From positions 6,264,503 to 6,328,502 of the forward strand of contig JANCRA010000007.1 in NCBI GenBank assembly GCA_024362935.1: a stretch of 64,000 bases of DNA. The letters are read 5' to 3'. Position 1 is the first letter of the stretch. Every line of letters starts with the position of its first letter. This document shows, in pieces, positions 46,076-59,001 of the stretch. This stretch comes from Setophaga petechia (lineage: Eukaryota; Chordata; Aves; Passeriformes; Parulidae). Below the pieces are notes generated by a model that was given only the letters and a program-made list of their open reading frames with translations, was not told where the DNA came from and ran no database searches. The translations under genes were made by a program, and so were the position numbers.

Positions 46076-47304
46076 CAGCCTTGCCAACAGTTTTCTGCTC
46101 CTGCTTGGGCAGCCCCTTCCTGTTCACAGCCTCCTCATTCTGTACCACTGAGCACAGCCTTGCACAAATACATCAAATACAGTGAAGTACAGCACTATCA
46201 AAAAGGGGCTTGCAATACATTAAACACAGTTTTACAATGCTTTTGTGATTAAACTGGCATTTAAACAAGGAGAAAAAGCAACAAGGAGGAGACTCACAGC
46301 TGGGCATCCTTTCATGAAATTCTGACGATAAGAAAATATTAAAAAAATTTTCTGTCTGTAGGCAGAAGGTAAACAGAAGGTGTTACAGTCTGAAAATGAA
46401 GGCAAAACACTTCAACTACCAGCAATAAGTAAGTAGAAAAAGAAGAAAAAAAAAAAAAAAACAAAACAAAAAAAAAAAGAACAAAACACTCCCCAGAAAG
46501 GTATTAAACATAAAAGAGCCGGATTAGCAAGATTTTTCAAACATTTTAGGAGGGGCAGGAAAGGGACCAGATGTTGTTAGCATCCTAGCATGTATTTTAT
46601 GAGCTACAACAGTATGTGCAATGTTCTGCAAAGAATACCTGTAATCTACACCCCTTTCCCCCAAATAAATTCAAGGTTCCCTTCTCTTGCAGTACATGAC
46701 ATGGGAGTGAAGCATGTGAACACAAATGCAGTCAAAGATGCTTTTAGTGCACTTCACAGCAGCTCAGGCTGGAATGGAAAGCCAGGGTTATGCATCTCAT
46801 TTTTAGCTGTGCTGGATACATGATTGCCTCCTTGAGTGGCAATCACAAATTATTATCAAAGGGCAACACAAATGGCATTCAGATTTCAGTGCCTGAGCTC
46901 ATTATGACATTTAGAGCACTTACAGCTTATTGTGAGTTTTGTTGATTGCTGCTTATCCACAGATGACAAATATTGCAGAGCACCTCAGACAAGCAGGGGC
47001 ATTTTCTCCAGTTCTGTCTCCCTGTTTTGTGGTAATTTGGCTGTGCCAAGCAGCTCTGCAGGGAAGAGGCAGGAGGGACCTGGCAGCCAGCTTGGGTTAG
47101 GTGTGACATCCTCTGTCCAGCCCCATGCAGAAGATGAGGTCAATTCTCATGAAAGCAGATGCTGAATGAAATGTTGAAGACTTTCTGAGGGACTGAAAGC
47201 CAAATTCTGTCCCAACTTGGGTTCAGTCAGCCACTTCAAACCCTCTCACCACAAGAGAAGTACCAGCTGAGGTGTATTTCCCTGTAGGAGCAGAAATCAG
47301 AGAG
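46076..47304. other. Single-copy sequence
   Basis: A-rich low-complexity sequence lies at 46441-46488. No gene is seen. Confidence 0.5.
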
Positions 47305-47366
47305 GGAAGGGCTGGAGCTGTGGCCAGCCTAAAGGTCCCTTCCAACCTCAACCATTCCATGATTTC
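47305..47366 (+). mobile_element. Short CR1 3' end
   Basis: The segment aggtcccttccaacctcaac then cattccatgatttcatt is the terminal part of a plus-strand CR1. It is heavily 5'-truncated. Confidence 0.72.
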
Positions 47367-50300
47367 ATTTCAGAGAAGCAATTAAATCTTCCAAATACCA
47401 CCCTTAAAAGGCAGAATTTTGAGGAAATTATTTTTTTCAGGCCGAAACCAGACCTGTTCATACCTTTCCATTTGGATATTAAACCCCAGTCTGTGCAGGC
47501 CAGTGAGTTGGATGTGGGCTGGCACTGCTGAAAGCCACAATCAAATCCCTGCCTGCTGATTAAGCAGCACTCCAAAGCAAGTCAAACTCTGCAAAGGGCA
47601 TTCACCAATTACAGAAACAACCAAGTGGTGTCCCAGGAATGGATCTGATCCATGGGACTGGTTAGATTTGAGTCTCAGGCAGTGCTGCTTTGTAAGCAGA
47701 AAGGTGAGAGCCTCTTGGTTGGCTTGCTCTGTCACACACACATTTGTGAGGCTGCTGTGAGTATGTGAAAAACAAGGCTCACTCTCCTCACCCACATGGA
47801 TCAAACATTAAAATGAGCCAGGGAGAAGCTGAGGCAGAGCCAGGGGCTTCCCTGCTGTGGCTGTGTTTGAGTAACCCCTGGGTGTGAACCCACCATGGCA
47901 GTGGGTACCAACAGAACCCGAGTTCAGATCCTGCCCAAAATGATTCCACTTCCCCAGCACAGATGAAATAGTGCTGCCCCACAATTCAGCTTTGCCCCAA
48001 GCACAGCATCTTGCACTACAGATAAAGCCAACTACAGACACTGGCAAAGAGGTGGGAGAGGTGAATTTCCTTACAAACATCCCAGGCTGCTAAGCTGTGA
48101 CCCAAAGAAAACTTCAGCAATTAAAGCCACCCTGGCTGGTTTGCACTCTCCTTTATCTCTTCTGAGATTTCCTTGCTTTTGTTTGCCAGAGGAAACACAG
48201 TGGTCTGTGTTTTAAGTTCTTCCTGGAGGTGCTGGTAGTCACAGAGAAAACCTGATTAAAAACTTCTCTTTCCATGTTGTTCCTCCATCACACGATGCAA
48301 TGATTTACATTAATAACAGCAGAGAGCAGAGAAGACCTGCTGAGCCTTTAATAAACTTCCTTTTTCCAATCACTTAAAACATTCTTTAAAGTTGCAACTG
48401 AAGTAATACAAAGCCTGCATAACAGTACACTTGACATTTATGAGCTTGGCAATAAATCAGATTTTTGTTTCTACAATGTCTGCTTTTGATTAATTATAAA
48501 AGTTTACTATAAATACTTCCAGACAAACAGCAGAATGGTTAATAAACTGTACTCTGCTCACTAATACCTTAAGTCATAATGCAGTAGATGCCTTAAACCA
48601 TATACATTAAATTCAAAGTACTACAAAAAGCCAAATGCTCACAAGTTTCATTACTGTGTTCATTAGGCAATAATTGTGAGGCAGCCTGAATTTCCCCTAG
48701 CCTTGGCATCTATTAATGCAGTGCACAATTCAGTACAGGTTTTAAGATAAAAGCTCCAATGTTCAAACATAAACAACGTGCATAATGCATCTTAAATCCC
48801 CTTATTTTTGATAATAGAACGTGATTAAGTTAAAATAGCAAGAGACTGTAATCTTGATTTGAAAGTCAAGGAAGAAAACCCTCACTATTTTAATTTTTCA
48901 GCGTGACACAAGTGAAATGCAGGGATTGTAATGATGCCAGGATTGTGCCACAGGAAAGACCTGGCACTGGGCTTTGTGGAGTGCAATTTTATCCCTCCAG
49001 GAAAACATCTCACCTGCTCCTCCTGGGTCCTTCCCTGGGAGGGTGCCAGGGCTGAGGGGTAATGCAAATATAATGAACAGCTGCAAATTGAATTATGCTG
49101 CTGTAATGTCGCATTATTTGGCGTAAATGATTTCGTTACAATTAAGAAAACAGCTCCAGAGCCCACAGCAGGTAGGAGGTGGTGCAGCAGCTCCAGGTAA
49201 GCTGGCCTGCTGACAGAAGAGGGAGGATTCTGCATGCAGAAGCAGCTTTGCTCTCCAGCACAATAAACATAGAAATGCATTATTAAAGGAGTAACTGATA
49301 TTGCAGACAATCAAAGTAGCCACTGTATAAACACTCCTGAAGTGTTTGTCTGGCTGAGTGCACAGGCCACATCCAGACCTGTGTAGTGTTCAAATCTCAT
49401 TAGCACCTCACCAAAGAGGTGTGAAATGATGGATGCGCCAGCCTTTGTTTTCTGCCCAAGAGTTCAATGTTCTCCTAATTACTGCCTGCAACTAAAATCA
49501 GCATTTTTAGAAGCTCCTTTTGCTTGCAGTTCTGCCACTTGCAGACAGCCCTGCCACACTCAGCAGTTGAAATAAATCAGATTTTATAATAGTTTGGAGA
49601 AGAGCATTCAAAAATCATGCTCTCAACACCTTCCACTCTCTGGTGGCTTTTGGGTTGCACTGTAACTCATTTTTACCCCAGGAAAACATTGTTTTGATAT
49701 GTCTTTGTCCTAATTGCTTGTGAATTTGTTACATTTTAAAAGTAGCCACCATCCTCTGTATGAGACAGATAAAGTACTGAACAAGAGAAAAATCAGATAA
49801 TTGCTCATTAAGGTTGAACACAAAATAAATAAAGAGGGCATCTTCCAAAAGTTCTCTTGGTCTGTTCCATCTTTACCTGAACCCACAGTGCTGATGCAGT
49901 CACACCTCTTTAAGATGTAAATGAAATTTCCATATAAACGAGGAACTCAAATTCTTGAAACTTCATTAAGCCAAGGACAGGTTGAAGCTGTCTGGGGTAG
50001 TGGAGGGTACCCAGAGCAGGGGGATTGGAAGGAGATGAACTAAAGGTCCCAAAACACCCCAAACACTCTGGGATTCAGTGTTTCTCTGGAACATGTGCTC
50101 TGTCCCCTCATCCCAAGGGCAGTGCAGACACATTATCAGCACAGCAGAAGGCAGCACAGAAAAGTCATGGAGAACAAATCCTTCAGGTGACATCAAAATC
50201 TACCCAGTCATAGGGAACAACTTGTTCATATCCACCAAAAGCAATGCAACAGCAAAGGGAGAATACACTTGTCAATGGAGTCCATTCAGTGTGAATTTAC

Positions 50301-50438
50301 CAGGAATAAAACATAAAAATAAAAATGTTTTTAAACTTCATATCAGTGGACTCAAAGCCTTTATGGTGACTGAAGACAAAGCTGAACACAATACCTGAGC
50401 CTTGAGAGGTTTTTTTGAGCTCTATTTCCCAGCTGGGC
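47367..50438. other. 3.1 kb of repeat-free sequence with conserved-noncoding character
   Basis: No mobile element is recognised. 48280-48880 and 49050-49320 are AT-rich but complex, with TAAT-core and octamer-type words, and lack the decay pattern of repeats. No protein-like frame is convincing. Confidence 0.45.
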
Positions 50439-50737
50439 AGCAGTGGTGACCCCAGGCTCAGTCCCAGGCCAGTCCTGTTTAACAAAAGGAAATGGCCTCA
50501 AGCCATGCCAGGGGAGGTTGAGGTTGGACATCAGGATGGATTTTCCCTGGAAAGGGTTGTAAATCCTTGTCACAGGCTGCCCAAGGCAGTGGTGGTGTCA
50601 CCATCTCTGGCAGCGTTCAAAAAACTTGTGGCTGTGGCACCTGGGGCCAGGGTGAGTGGTGAGCAGGGTGATGGTGCTGCTTGCAATTTATGATCCTGGA
50701 GGTCTTCTACAGATTAATGACTCTGCAATTCCATGTT
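50439..50737 (+). mobile_element. CR1 LINE with internal deletion
   Basis: The first part (tgaccccaggctcagtccc, then ccagtcctgtttaac) resembles the nucleotide sequence of the CR1 reverse transcriptase PQGS...LFN box. It is joined directly to 3'UTR sequence (gaaatggcctcaagccatgc, gaaagggttgtaaatccttg, caggctgcccaaggcagtgg) and ends ctctgcaattccatg. The intervening polymerase sequence is deleted. This resembles the layout of the copy at 15650, though the subfamilies differ. Confidence 0.75.
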
Positions 50738-51339
50738 TCACAAGCTGTCTTTGCTTCAGGGTAATAATTCACCTCCTTTCAGAGCAGAAGTCAGCAGCCC
50801 CCGGCAGATGTTTCCCCAGATCAGAGATTTTCCCAGTGCGCTCTGCAGGCCCCACCATCAGCTGCTGTTTGGGGCAGGGCAGGGGAGCTCTGGCTTTGTC
50901 CAGGTTGTCACTCCTTTGTCTTGGAAAGAACCATTTGAGAGCAATAACATAAACACCTGATAAATATCAGTGATTCACATCAGCTGAAGTTCTGAGGACA
51001 GAGTGGATTATGATTGTTGCTCAGAACCAAGGCAGTGCAACTCTTCTCTGTCCTAGAACAATGTCTATAAACTGAGTATTTTAGAACTAAACCAGCAATT
51101 GAGATCTTGCTGCTGTTCAACCACCAGACACCACCTGCACATTTAGAAAACATCCAATAAAAACAAGAATACCTAATAGAACAAGAAACTAGAAAAGACG
51201 TTAAAGCAGCCAGAGGCTGGATATTAATTAGAAAAGCTCCTTAGAAAAAGCCAGAGAAGTTGTCAAACTAAAAAACAGAATTATGAGAAAGTTGCAAGGT
51301 TCATACTCCATGGATTTCCAAGTCTTACATTAAATCACA
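50738..51339. other. Single-copy sequence
   Basis: Nothing recognisable is present. Confidence 0.45.
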
Positions 51340-51757
51340 GAACCCCAGGATCACTGAGGCTGGAAAATCCCTCCAGGATCAGCAAGTCCCAGCTGTGCCC
51401 AGTGCCCACCTTGTCCCCAGCCCAGAGCACTGAGTGCCACCTCCAGCCCTTGCTGGCACACCTGCAGGGATGGGCACTGCAAAGCTCCCTGGGCAGCCCC
51501 TGCCAAGGCCTGAGCACCCTTTCCATGCAGAAATTGCTGCTGCTGGCCAAGCTGAGCCTGCCCTGGCCCAGCCTGAGGCCCTTTCCCCTTGTCCTGTCCC
51601 TGTTCCCTGGCAGCACAGCCCGACCCGCCCTGGCTGTCCCCTCCTGGCAGGGAGTTGTGCAGAGCCACAAGGTCCCCCCTGAGCCTCCTTTGCTCCAGGC
51701 TCAGCCCCTTCCCAGCTCCCTCAGCCCCTCCTGGGGCTCCAGCCCTTTCCCCTTCCC
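51340..51757 (-). mobile_element. CR1 LINE 3' fragment, close relative of the 11.8-kb copy
   Basis: The 3' end reads (plus strand) cagaaccccaggatcactga, followed by sequence nearly identical to 11840-12195. Small differences include ttgctggcacacct and ctttccccttgtcctg. It stops near gctccagccctttcccct. The close match marks this as one of the younger CR1 subfamilies in the window. It is non-coding. Confidence 0.88.
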
Positions 51758-52399
51758 TGGACAACAAACGTATTTTTCTCTATCAAGTGTTGGTGTGCAC
51801 AATCTGAGTCTCTGTGAGATTCCTGCTGAGAATTTCTCCTTCTGCCTTGATCCTGCTGCTTCTCAAATCCTGTCTTTGAAACCCTCAAGAGTAAGGCTGC
51901 AATAACTTTCTCTAAAGCTCTTCACAATCTTGCACCATGAGGGGGTTTGGGGACACTGCATCAGAAATGCAGCTACAGACCCCAGAGGGCAGGAAGCAGA
52001 AACTTCGCTAAGAAAAGCTTCTGACTGTGGGAACATCAATCTGCCCAGAATAAAAAATCCCATCTTAGCCATGTCAGCTTCAGATGAGAGTGTGAAAGGT
52101 GCCTGTCAAGGGCCCAGGCATATTTTGTGTTCAGCCTGTCTCCTGGGAGCCCTCCCTTTCCAAATGCTGTTCCTTGGCTTCCCATGTCAGACAAGCAAAG
52201 CCTTCAGTGCTCCTTCTTTACACATCACTCCTGATTCCAGCACCAAAGGCCACTCTGCTGCTCTTCTTACAAGAGCACCAACCCCTGGGAGATCAGCTGA
52301 AATCTGTGGTGGCTTTTGAAAAAGGCAGGAGCTCTGCACCTGGAGACACAGGTCACAGGAGGACTGGAGCCACTCCAACTCCTGCTCGAGGCAAGGCCA
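51758..52399. other. Single-copy or unclassified sequence
   Basis: No gene is recognised. The right part, from about 52320, may already belong to the LTR-type repeat that follows. Confidence 0.4.
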
Positions 52400-53050
52400 C
52401 TGTCAGGATCTCTAGCTTGGCACAGTGACCCCAAGAAGCGTTTGAAAGTCTCTTTTCCCAGCCCAGTGCTTGAAGAAGGAGTCAGGGTATTTTTATTTCT
52501 CAGTCTCAAGGTTGTTTATTGTATGTTATCTATAAAAAATTTTCTCCTGCCCTGCCGAGGTCCATCCAGCAGGACAGTTCCAGGCACTCTGCCTCCCCTG
52601 GGGTGGTGTTATGCCTTTATACTGAAAACTACATGTACATTATTTACAATTACTTTCCAACACCTCACCTGTGTTGGACAGTGAGCTTCTACTCTAAACC
52701 AATCTAAAAGTGCCAACACCACAGCAGAAGATGGAGGCCAAGAAGAAGAAGGTGGACACGTCCAGTTCCCTCCATCTTGCCTCCTGAACCTCCATTCTAG
52801 AAACCCCAAAATCGACTTTTTCACCCTGTGATAAATTCACTATCATTCCCACTGATTTTTCATGGCTTGCAGATCTTCATCTAATGTTGGTAATTTGCTC
52901 CACGGGTCATAATCAAACCCACAGGTGTTTTGGGCTCTGTGCCAGGGTCTCTGAGCCCCCTAGCAGGGCTCTTGGCCATCCTGGACAGCCAAAGGGATGT
53001 TCTGGGCTCCCACAGAACACCTCTGAGACAAGGCCAGGCTGCTCAGGGTT
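52400..53050 (-). mobile_element. Probable LTR-type repeat (passerine), approximate limits
   Basis: I recognise this repeat type from songbird genomes. Landmarks are ggagtcagggtatttttatt, ccagcaggacagttccaggc, gacagtgagcttctactcta, agcagaagatggaggccaag, cctccattctagaaacccca and cacaggtgttttgggctctg. AATAAA on the minus strand (opposite tttatt at about 52492) would be the polyadenylation signal, so orientation is probably reverse. I could not locate certain termini or a target duplication. Confidence 0.5.
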
Positions 53051-56000
53051 TTATCCACTCAGGTCTTGAGCACCTTCAAGGATGCAAACCCCTCCAGTTT
53101 GTTGTCACCCCCAACATTCCCTTCCTGCCCCCCAGGTCACTGATCCCAGCGTTTCTCATGGTGAGTCCCAGCACAGCCTCCCCAGCCCTCTGCCTTTCAC
53201 TGGCACCTTTAATGAGTTCAGAAGAGCAGAGAAAGGCCCAGAGGAGCCCCAGGTCCTGGCAGCATCACTCACTGAGCTTCTGACACATCCAGCCAGCTCA
53301 CCTGCAGCGTTTCTGCTCCGAGATCCAATCAAGCCCTCCCCACCCCGGCCAGTGCTCAGCACAAATCTGTAATAATGAGCTGTCAAGGCTTTCACTGCTC
53401 CTCCACAGGAGGACCACAATCCTGCTCACCCACAGCAGCTCATGACAGATCCTGCCTAACCCTCTATTTCCTTCTGTAAAAAGGGACTAATCTTTCCAAG
53501 TGGATGAAAAGCAGCATGTGGACATTATATACATAGATATTGGTTCTATATGCAGGCTGCTTTAGAGCATGTAATTATTGCTGCTTTTCTGCAGTACAGA
53601 TTGATGGAACAGGTCAGTAACAAGATTCCCATCAATACACCTGGAGGAAATTAAAATAAATGAGCACTGTGCTCACTCAAATGTCCATATTCCCCCTGGA
53701 TGGACTCAGCAGGGCTGGCCTTCCCTGTCCCATGGCAAAACTAACCTTACAAAAGGAGGATTATTCCTGGCTCCCCCCAGGTCCTGGGGCTGGTTCCTTG
53801 GTTCTCTGCAACTTCTCCATTCCAGAGTGGCTCCAGGAGTACCCAAGAAGCAGTGCTGTGCTCATTGTCACTGGTGCCTGTGGGAACTCAAACACACGTG
53901 GGATCATGGCTTGTTTTATGACAACACCGTGGAGAAATATTCTGACAGAAAACAAACAGCAACTTTGCATAAGCAGCAATAATTGCCATTAATAATGATG
54001 ATGCAAATATTTCTTTTACACAGTTGAATTTCAACTCCAAGTTTTAGGCAGTAACACCAAAATTACACATAAAAAGAAATCAATTACTATGACTGGACCC
54101 TGAAAGAGACAGCACTGACTGGCTAAGCCTGTGTATCCTCACACAGCCTCTGTGGCTGCTGGCTGGGTGAGCAGCACAAGAAATTCCATTTTCCTCATGG
54201 AGTCAGAACCCTGCTGGGTGAGGAAATTAGGATATGGAGGAAAGGGGGAGACAAATTTTGCTGCATTTGAAAACCACCTGTTCCAGCCACAGGGAAACAA
54301 AGAGCCTGCATCTAGGAAAAAAGCTTCATTAATGATGGAGTTTTAAGGGCTTCCATCACATTCATCAGGGCATTACTGAAAAATTAGATATTTCTCAGCT
54401 CTGATTTACTTTCCTCTAATTTTTTTACTCTGTCTTTTCACTGATTTATCTTCCTAAAAAGATGAACCAGGAGGCTGCACAGCACAGGAGACAACCAGCC
54501 TGGTACCCATGCATAAATTAGAGAGTTTCTCTTGCCATCAGCCACTGACAATGAGTCCAGTGCAGATCTCATGGATTCCCAGCTTGGTGGAATCTCAGCA
54601 CTTTCTGCTCATTATTTCTACTACCAAACTCCATGACTGAGGGACCTCTGTGCTTCCTTGGGATAGAGGCCTCTCCATGGAATGCTGCAGGTCCAGGTCT
54701 GACCTGTCCATCTCCCTTCGTCCTGCATCTTGTCCCATTCCAGACCAGCAAGTCACCCCTTAGCAGCTCCAAAAACCACCTTGATTTGGGATTTTGGGTT
54801 TTCCTCTTTGTGGGTCTACAGAGCAGAGTCAAGTTCTGTTCTCAGACAAGGCTCTCCAGAGAGAACTCTCTGTAAATCCTGCATATTTTGGGTGCTTTTG
54901 TTCAAGGAACAGCAACCTCCTCATTCTGCTCTCTGTGACACATCCATGGTGCTTCTGATCTCACAGATGTGACAGTCACCTTTCCAGCAAGTCAGGATGG
55001 CACTAGAGGAACACCTTAAGCAGGTTTCTAGACTTCTGAGGCTTTTACATGGTAATTCAGCAACATTCCTGTCACCCTCAGTGCCATCCATCTGTGGTTA
55101 CACCTTGACAAGTGTTGGTGCAGCGAGGCCTCTGTGGCACCCCTGAATTCACCAGCACATGGCAGTGGTATTAAAGGGGCAAAACATGCACATTTCTCAC
55201 TGTGCTGGTGCCTTTGCTTGTCTGTCCTCAGGTTTGTCATTCCTGATGCTTACCCAGCTCCAGACTCCACGTTCCTGTGATGATTATGATACCCAAAGCA
55301 AGAGAACAAGCTGACTTTTTCTGCTGCCTTTGCATCTGCTTCACAGAGAGCCCCATTCCACAGAGCAGCTTGCTGGGTAGGGAGGGAGCTGGCTTGCTCC
55401 CAAAAGCACTGTCACATCCCAACTTCTTTTCCCCTGAAAGTGTTATTTATTAAGAAAGCTCACACTTGAGGACGTAGGAGCATTTTTGCAGCTCTGCTTT
55501 CTCAAGCTCCAGCAGATCCATCCGTCCCAGCTTCCAGAATGTTTGCAACTCTCCATCTGCTGCAGCTCCTGCTGGCGTCACCAAACCCTGACAGCCAGGA
55601 GTTGCCAAGTGCTGTGACTTGCTATTTTTTGTTTTTTGTAGAAAACAAACCATGAGAACACAATGTTTTTTTAAAAAATGATGTCACAACATTAAAAAAA
55701 AAATTGCTTGCGGAGAGGTCTTTTCCATTTCCTTCACAAAAATATCTTGCTGCTTACAGAAAATGACAAAGAGAATAAATCTTGTGCATTTGATAGCTGC
55801 TCAAAGAGGCCAAGCCCTCAGGAGCAAGGTAAACCAAACCTGCACTGCATCATCTGCTTGGAAGGTGAGGTTCATTGCCTCCCCTGCTCCCCTTGGGGCT
55901 GGTTCTGTAGCCTGTGCTGCTGTTCCTTGGAGGTGTCTGTGTGAAATCCTTGGCTCAGCACAAGCAAGGGGAGCTGGGGCACTGGGCTGCTCCCCTGAGC

Positions 56001-57560
56001 AGGCAGACCCCAAAGCCTGGCCCAGCTGCACTGCAGCCCAGCCTCTGATCCTGCTCAACCCATGCTCTTTGGGCCTGTGCCTTCCCTTATTATCTCATTT
56101 TCCCCCCTCATTCCTATTCACTGTTTCTTCCCTCTCCTCAGTTACCAAGCTTTTCCCTTCACTCTGCTCTCCCCAGAGTTCACACCAATAAAAAGCATTT
56201 CCTTTCACAAGGAGGGAAGCCTCTCTGCAGCAGCTGTGTACTGGGTAAAATACACCAGCAGTTGCCTCTTTCTGTAGAGCCTAAATGCCCTAAAGAAGTT
56301 CCCTTTTTTTCACTCCCTGTGGCTCAGCTCAGACCCTGCTCTTTGCTGAATGTGAAGTAGCAGAAATAACTGCCAGTGCATCATTTCAGAATGTAATTAT
56401 ATAATTATATACCCATTAAAGGAATATAACCCACCCTTAACCACCTACACGAGAAAAACGACATGAAATAAACCCTGAACGTGGTAAAAAAGTGAAAGTA
56501 TTTCCAGATATTCCTTGTGCTAAAATAAAGTTAAATGGTGTTTTAAAGAAATGTGCTTTATTCTATCCAGCAAGATTGTTTTCAATGAAGACAAAACATG
56601 GAGCAATCTGAACAGCAATTCAAATTGAAGTCAGATAGATGAGCTGTCACACACTGGAGATGCACACACAAGGCTTTCTCTCCTATGATGTCAATCATAC
56701 TTTTCCTCTGATGGATTAAAAAAACCAGTCCTCATGTTGGAAAAGTGAGAAGAGGTTTTCCTGGTATCCTTATGCAATAGTGAGGTGTCAAAACAAGTTC
56801 TGAAATAGCCTTCTAAGAAGGCTTGGTCCCAGGTTTGGGAGTATTACTGCCCCTGGACTCTGGTTTTACATGGAAGACTGAACAGAAGTTGTGTCTTTAA
56901 CTGTTTAAAGGCAAATACATCCTACAAAGAAATAACACAAAACAATCTGGGCAATTGAGGAGATAAAAAAGCTCTGGCTGTGTGGGATCTGTGCTTTTGC
57001 CACAAGCTGTAAAATGTCTCCCAGACAAAAGCCCAGCAAGAACTCAGGTTGTGACACAAAACCCCTGAATGTATTAAACAGTGAGCTGCAGCCTCTTTTG
57101 TGTGAATAAATAGAGAAGATAAATGTTAAGGCACACATGGTTTAACTGAAGCATCACAAATAAAAATAAACATTTTTACCTTAATGAAAGGAGGAAGAGA
57201 AACACTTCCCCAGACCTTTGAATTGTGCATTACCACAGACATGCTCTGGGTAAGGCAATTTTCCTTCTCTCTCCCACTGAGCCATATTTGTCCCTGTTGC
57301 TGCTGTACTGATACCAAGGAAGCATCATCAAGGAAGAATCTAATAACAACCAGTTTGTCATTACACTCCCCTCAGCACTAACTGGAGCATGCTGAGCTGT
57401 GAATGAGTGTGGGGAAACACTAAAAGGCAGCTATTAGGAAAATGGTAAATATCATTTACCCTTCCCATTCTAGAGCTGGCACTTTGGAAATCCAGATTTT
57501 ATGCTGGCTGGACACCAAGTAACTCAGGTCCTCTCTCAGTTATTTACCCTAACACAGACC
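53051..57560. other. 4.5 kb of mostly single-copy sequence
   Basis: No mobile element is recognised. 53525-53660 and 53960-54080 are AT-rich with TAAT/ATTA words and could be conserved non-coding DNA. 55760-55828 is exon-shaped (see findings). Open frames at 55708-56277 overlap in several registers and none is convincing. Confidence 0.45.
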
Positions 57561-57618
57561 CATGGAATCATAGAATTGTTTGGGTTGGGAGGACTTAAAA
57601 GATTATCTAGTTCTAAAA
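57561..57618 (-). mobile_element. Short CR1 3' end
   Basis: The segment catggaatcatagaattgtt, then gggttgggaggacttaaaag, is a CR1 terminus in reverse complement, truncated after about 58 bp. Confidence 0.78.
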
Positions 57619-58607
57619 AGGATCCAAAGAAGTAAACTTTAGGTGCTGGCTCCTCTAATTTGAATGTAGGGGGCAGATAAACCTCTACAGGCTGTGGTTG
57701 ATCTTCAATGTTTAAGTCATGCTAAGGATGAAAAATTATAATTGATTTTTGCCACTGTTCCAAAGTTTGTAACCTCCCCAAGAGAACTAATATTTAATTT
57801 CTAAACGATGAAGGGTTTGAAAGTGCCAGGAAAAGAAACAGAAGAGAGGAGCTCCCTAATTGGTTGAAATTAGACACTAATACTAAGAAAAGCTAAAAAG
57901 AAGAATGAATGGAAGGCAAAAATGGTTTGGAAATATTGGAATATTACAGCTCTCTCCTTTGTCACTCCTGGTGAAATAGCACCATCTGTTTTCTCTGATA
58001 TTTAATGAGCAGGGCAGAGCTGGGGGGAGCCCAGCTCAGGCATTTGCACATCACACTTCACCCTGCTCCCATTCCTGCCTCTGATGGATGAGCCCAGGCA
58101 CTTGCAAAGGTGGGAATCCACCAGCCCTGGTGGCTGCTGGAGCAGGATTGCTGAGCCAAGAAGCCAAGAGCAAGGCAAGTGAGTGAGGACACCAGTGTGA
58201 GCAGAGTTATGGGAACTAATGACTGGGCTGGAACGTGGGAAGGAAGCAGGACAGAGAACATTAAGGGAGCCAGGAGGGAAATTAAAGCCTTTCCCAGCTA
58301 ATGTGAGTTATGAGGGGCTCCTCGTGGCATAACTAGGCAATTTATCTTCCTGTAAGGAAATAAAACAAACCTGGGAGAGTAATCCAGCTAATTATGCAAT
58401 GACTTTATAGACACTGCCTGAGCAGAAATTACTTTCTCTATGGGTTGTTTCCTCAGAAATTTTCTGCCTGTTTGCCCATGTAAGAGCATTCCAAAAATCT
58501 TCCTTTAGACTGTGCTGTGTCAAAGTGAAAGAAAATAATTTGGTATCAACATGATCTCAGTGAGACAAAAAAGGAGATTTCCTGCCGTGGTCCTAAAATC
58601 CCTCATG
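57619..58607. other. Single-copy sequence
   Basis: No repeat is recognised. 58283-58440 has conserved-noncoding character, with paired ccagctaat words and an attatgcaat octamer-like site. Confidence 0.4.
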
Positions 58608-58614
58608 CCTCCAC

Positions 58615-58994
58615 TGTGGTGGTGTTTGAGGGTCCCTAGGACGAGGGAAGAGATGAGAATCTTGATTCCATGTTTCAGAAGGCTGATTTGTTATTTTATG
58701 ATACATATTATATTATATTAAAAGAAAATTATATATAAAACTATACTAAAAGAATAGAAGAAAGGATTTGATCAGAAGGCTAGAAAAGGAATGAATAATA
58801 AAATCTTGTGACTGCTCACAGCCTCGACACAGGTGGCTGTCATTGGTCATCAAGTGAAAACAATTTCACATGCTGGGTGAACAATTCTCCAAATCACATT
58901 CCAAAGCAGCAAAACATGCAGAAGCTGAAGCTTCCCAGATTCTCAAGAGAAAAGATCCTGGCAAAGGGATTTTTCAGAAAATATGTCAGTGACA
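58615..58994 (-). mobile_element. Solo LTR (family A), direct-repeat flanks
   Basis: This 380-bp LTR is in reverse orientation. It is flanked by cctccac at 58608-58614 and 58995-59001, a 7-bp match that probably includes a 6-bp target duplication plus one chance base. Read on the minus strand it begins tgtcactgacatattttctg and ends in cacca-type sequence like the 2094 and 63382 copies. Shared plus-strand blocks are gattccatgtttcagaaggc, actatactaaaagaatagaa and gaaaagatcctggcaaaggg. The AATAAA position is mutated. No internal region remains. Confidence 0.86.
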
Positions 58995-59001
58995 CCTCCA
59001 C

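Noticed and set aside
46441..46488. Poly-A tail of a processed pseudogene
   Set aside because: No gene-like sequence precedes the A-rich tract on either strand and no flanking direct repeat was seen.
51335..51905. Overlapping frames of 111-167 codons
   Set aside because: They are shadows of the CR1 at 51340-51757, matching the false frames at 11.8 kb.
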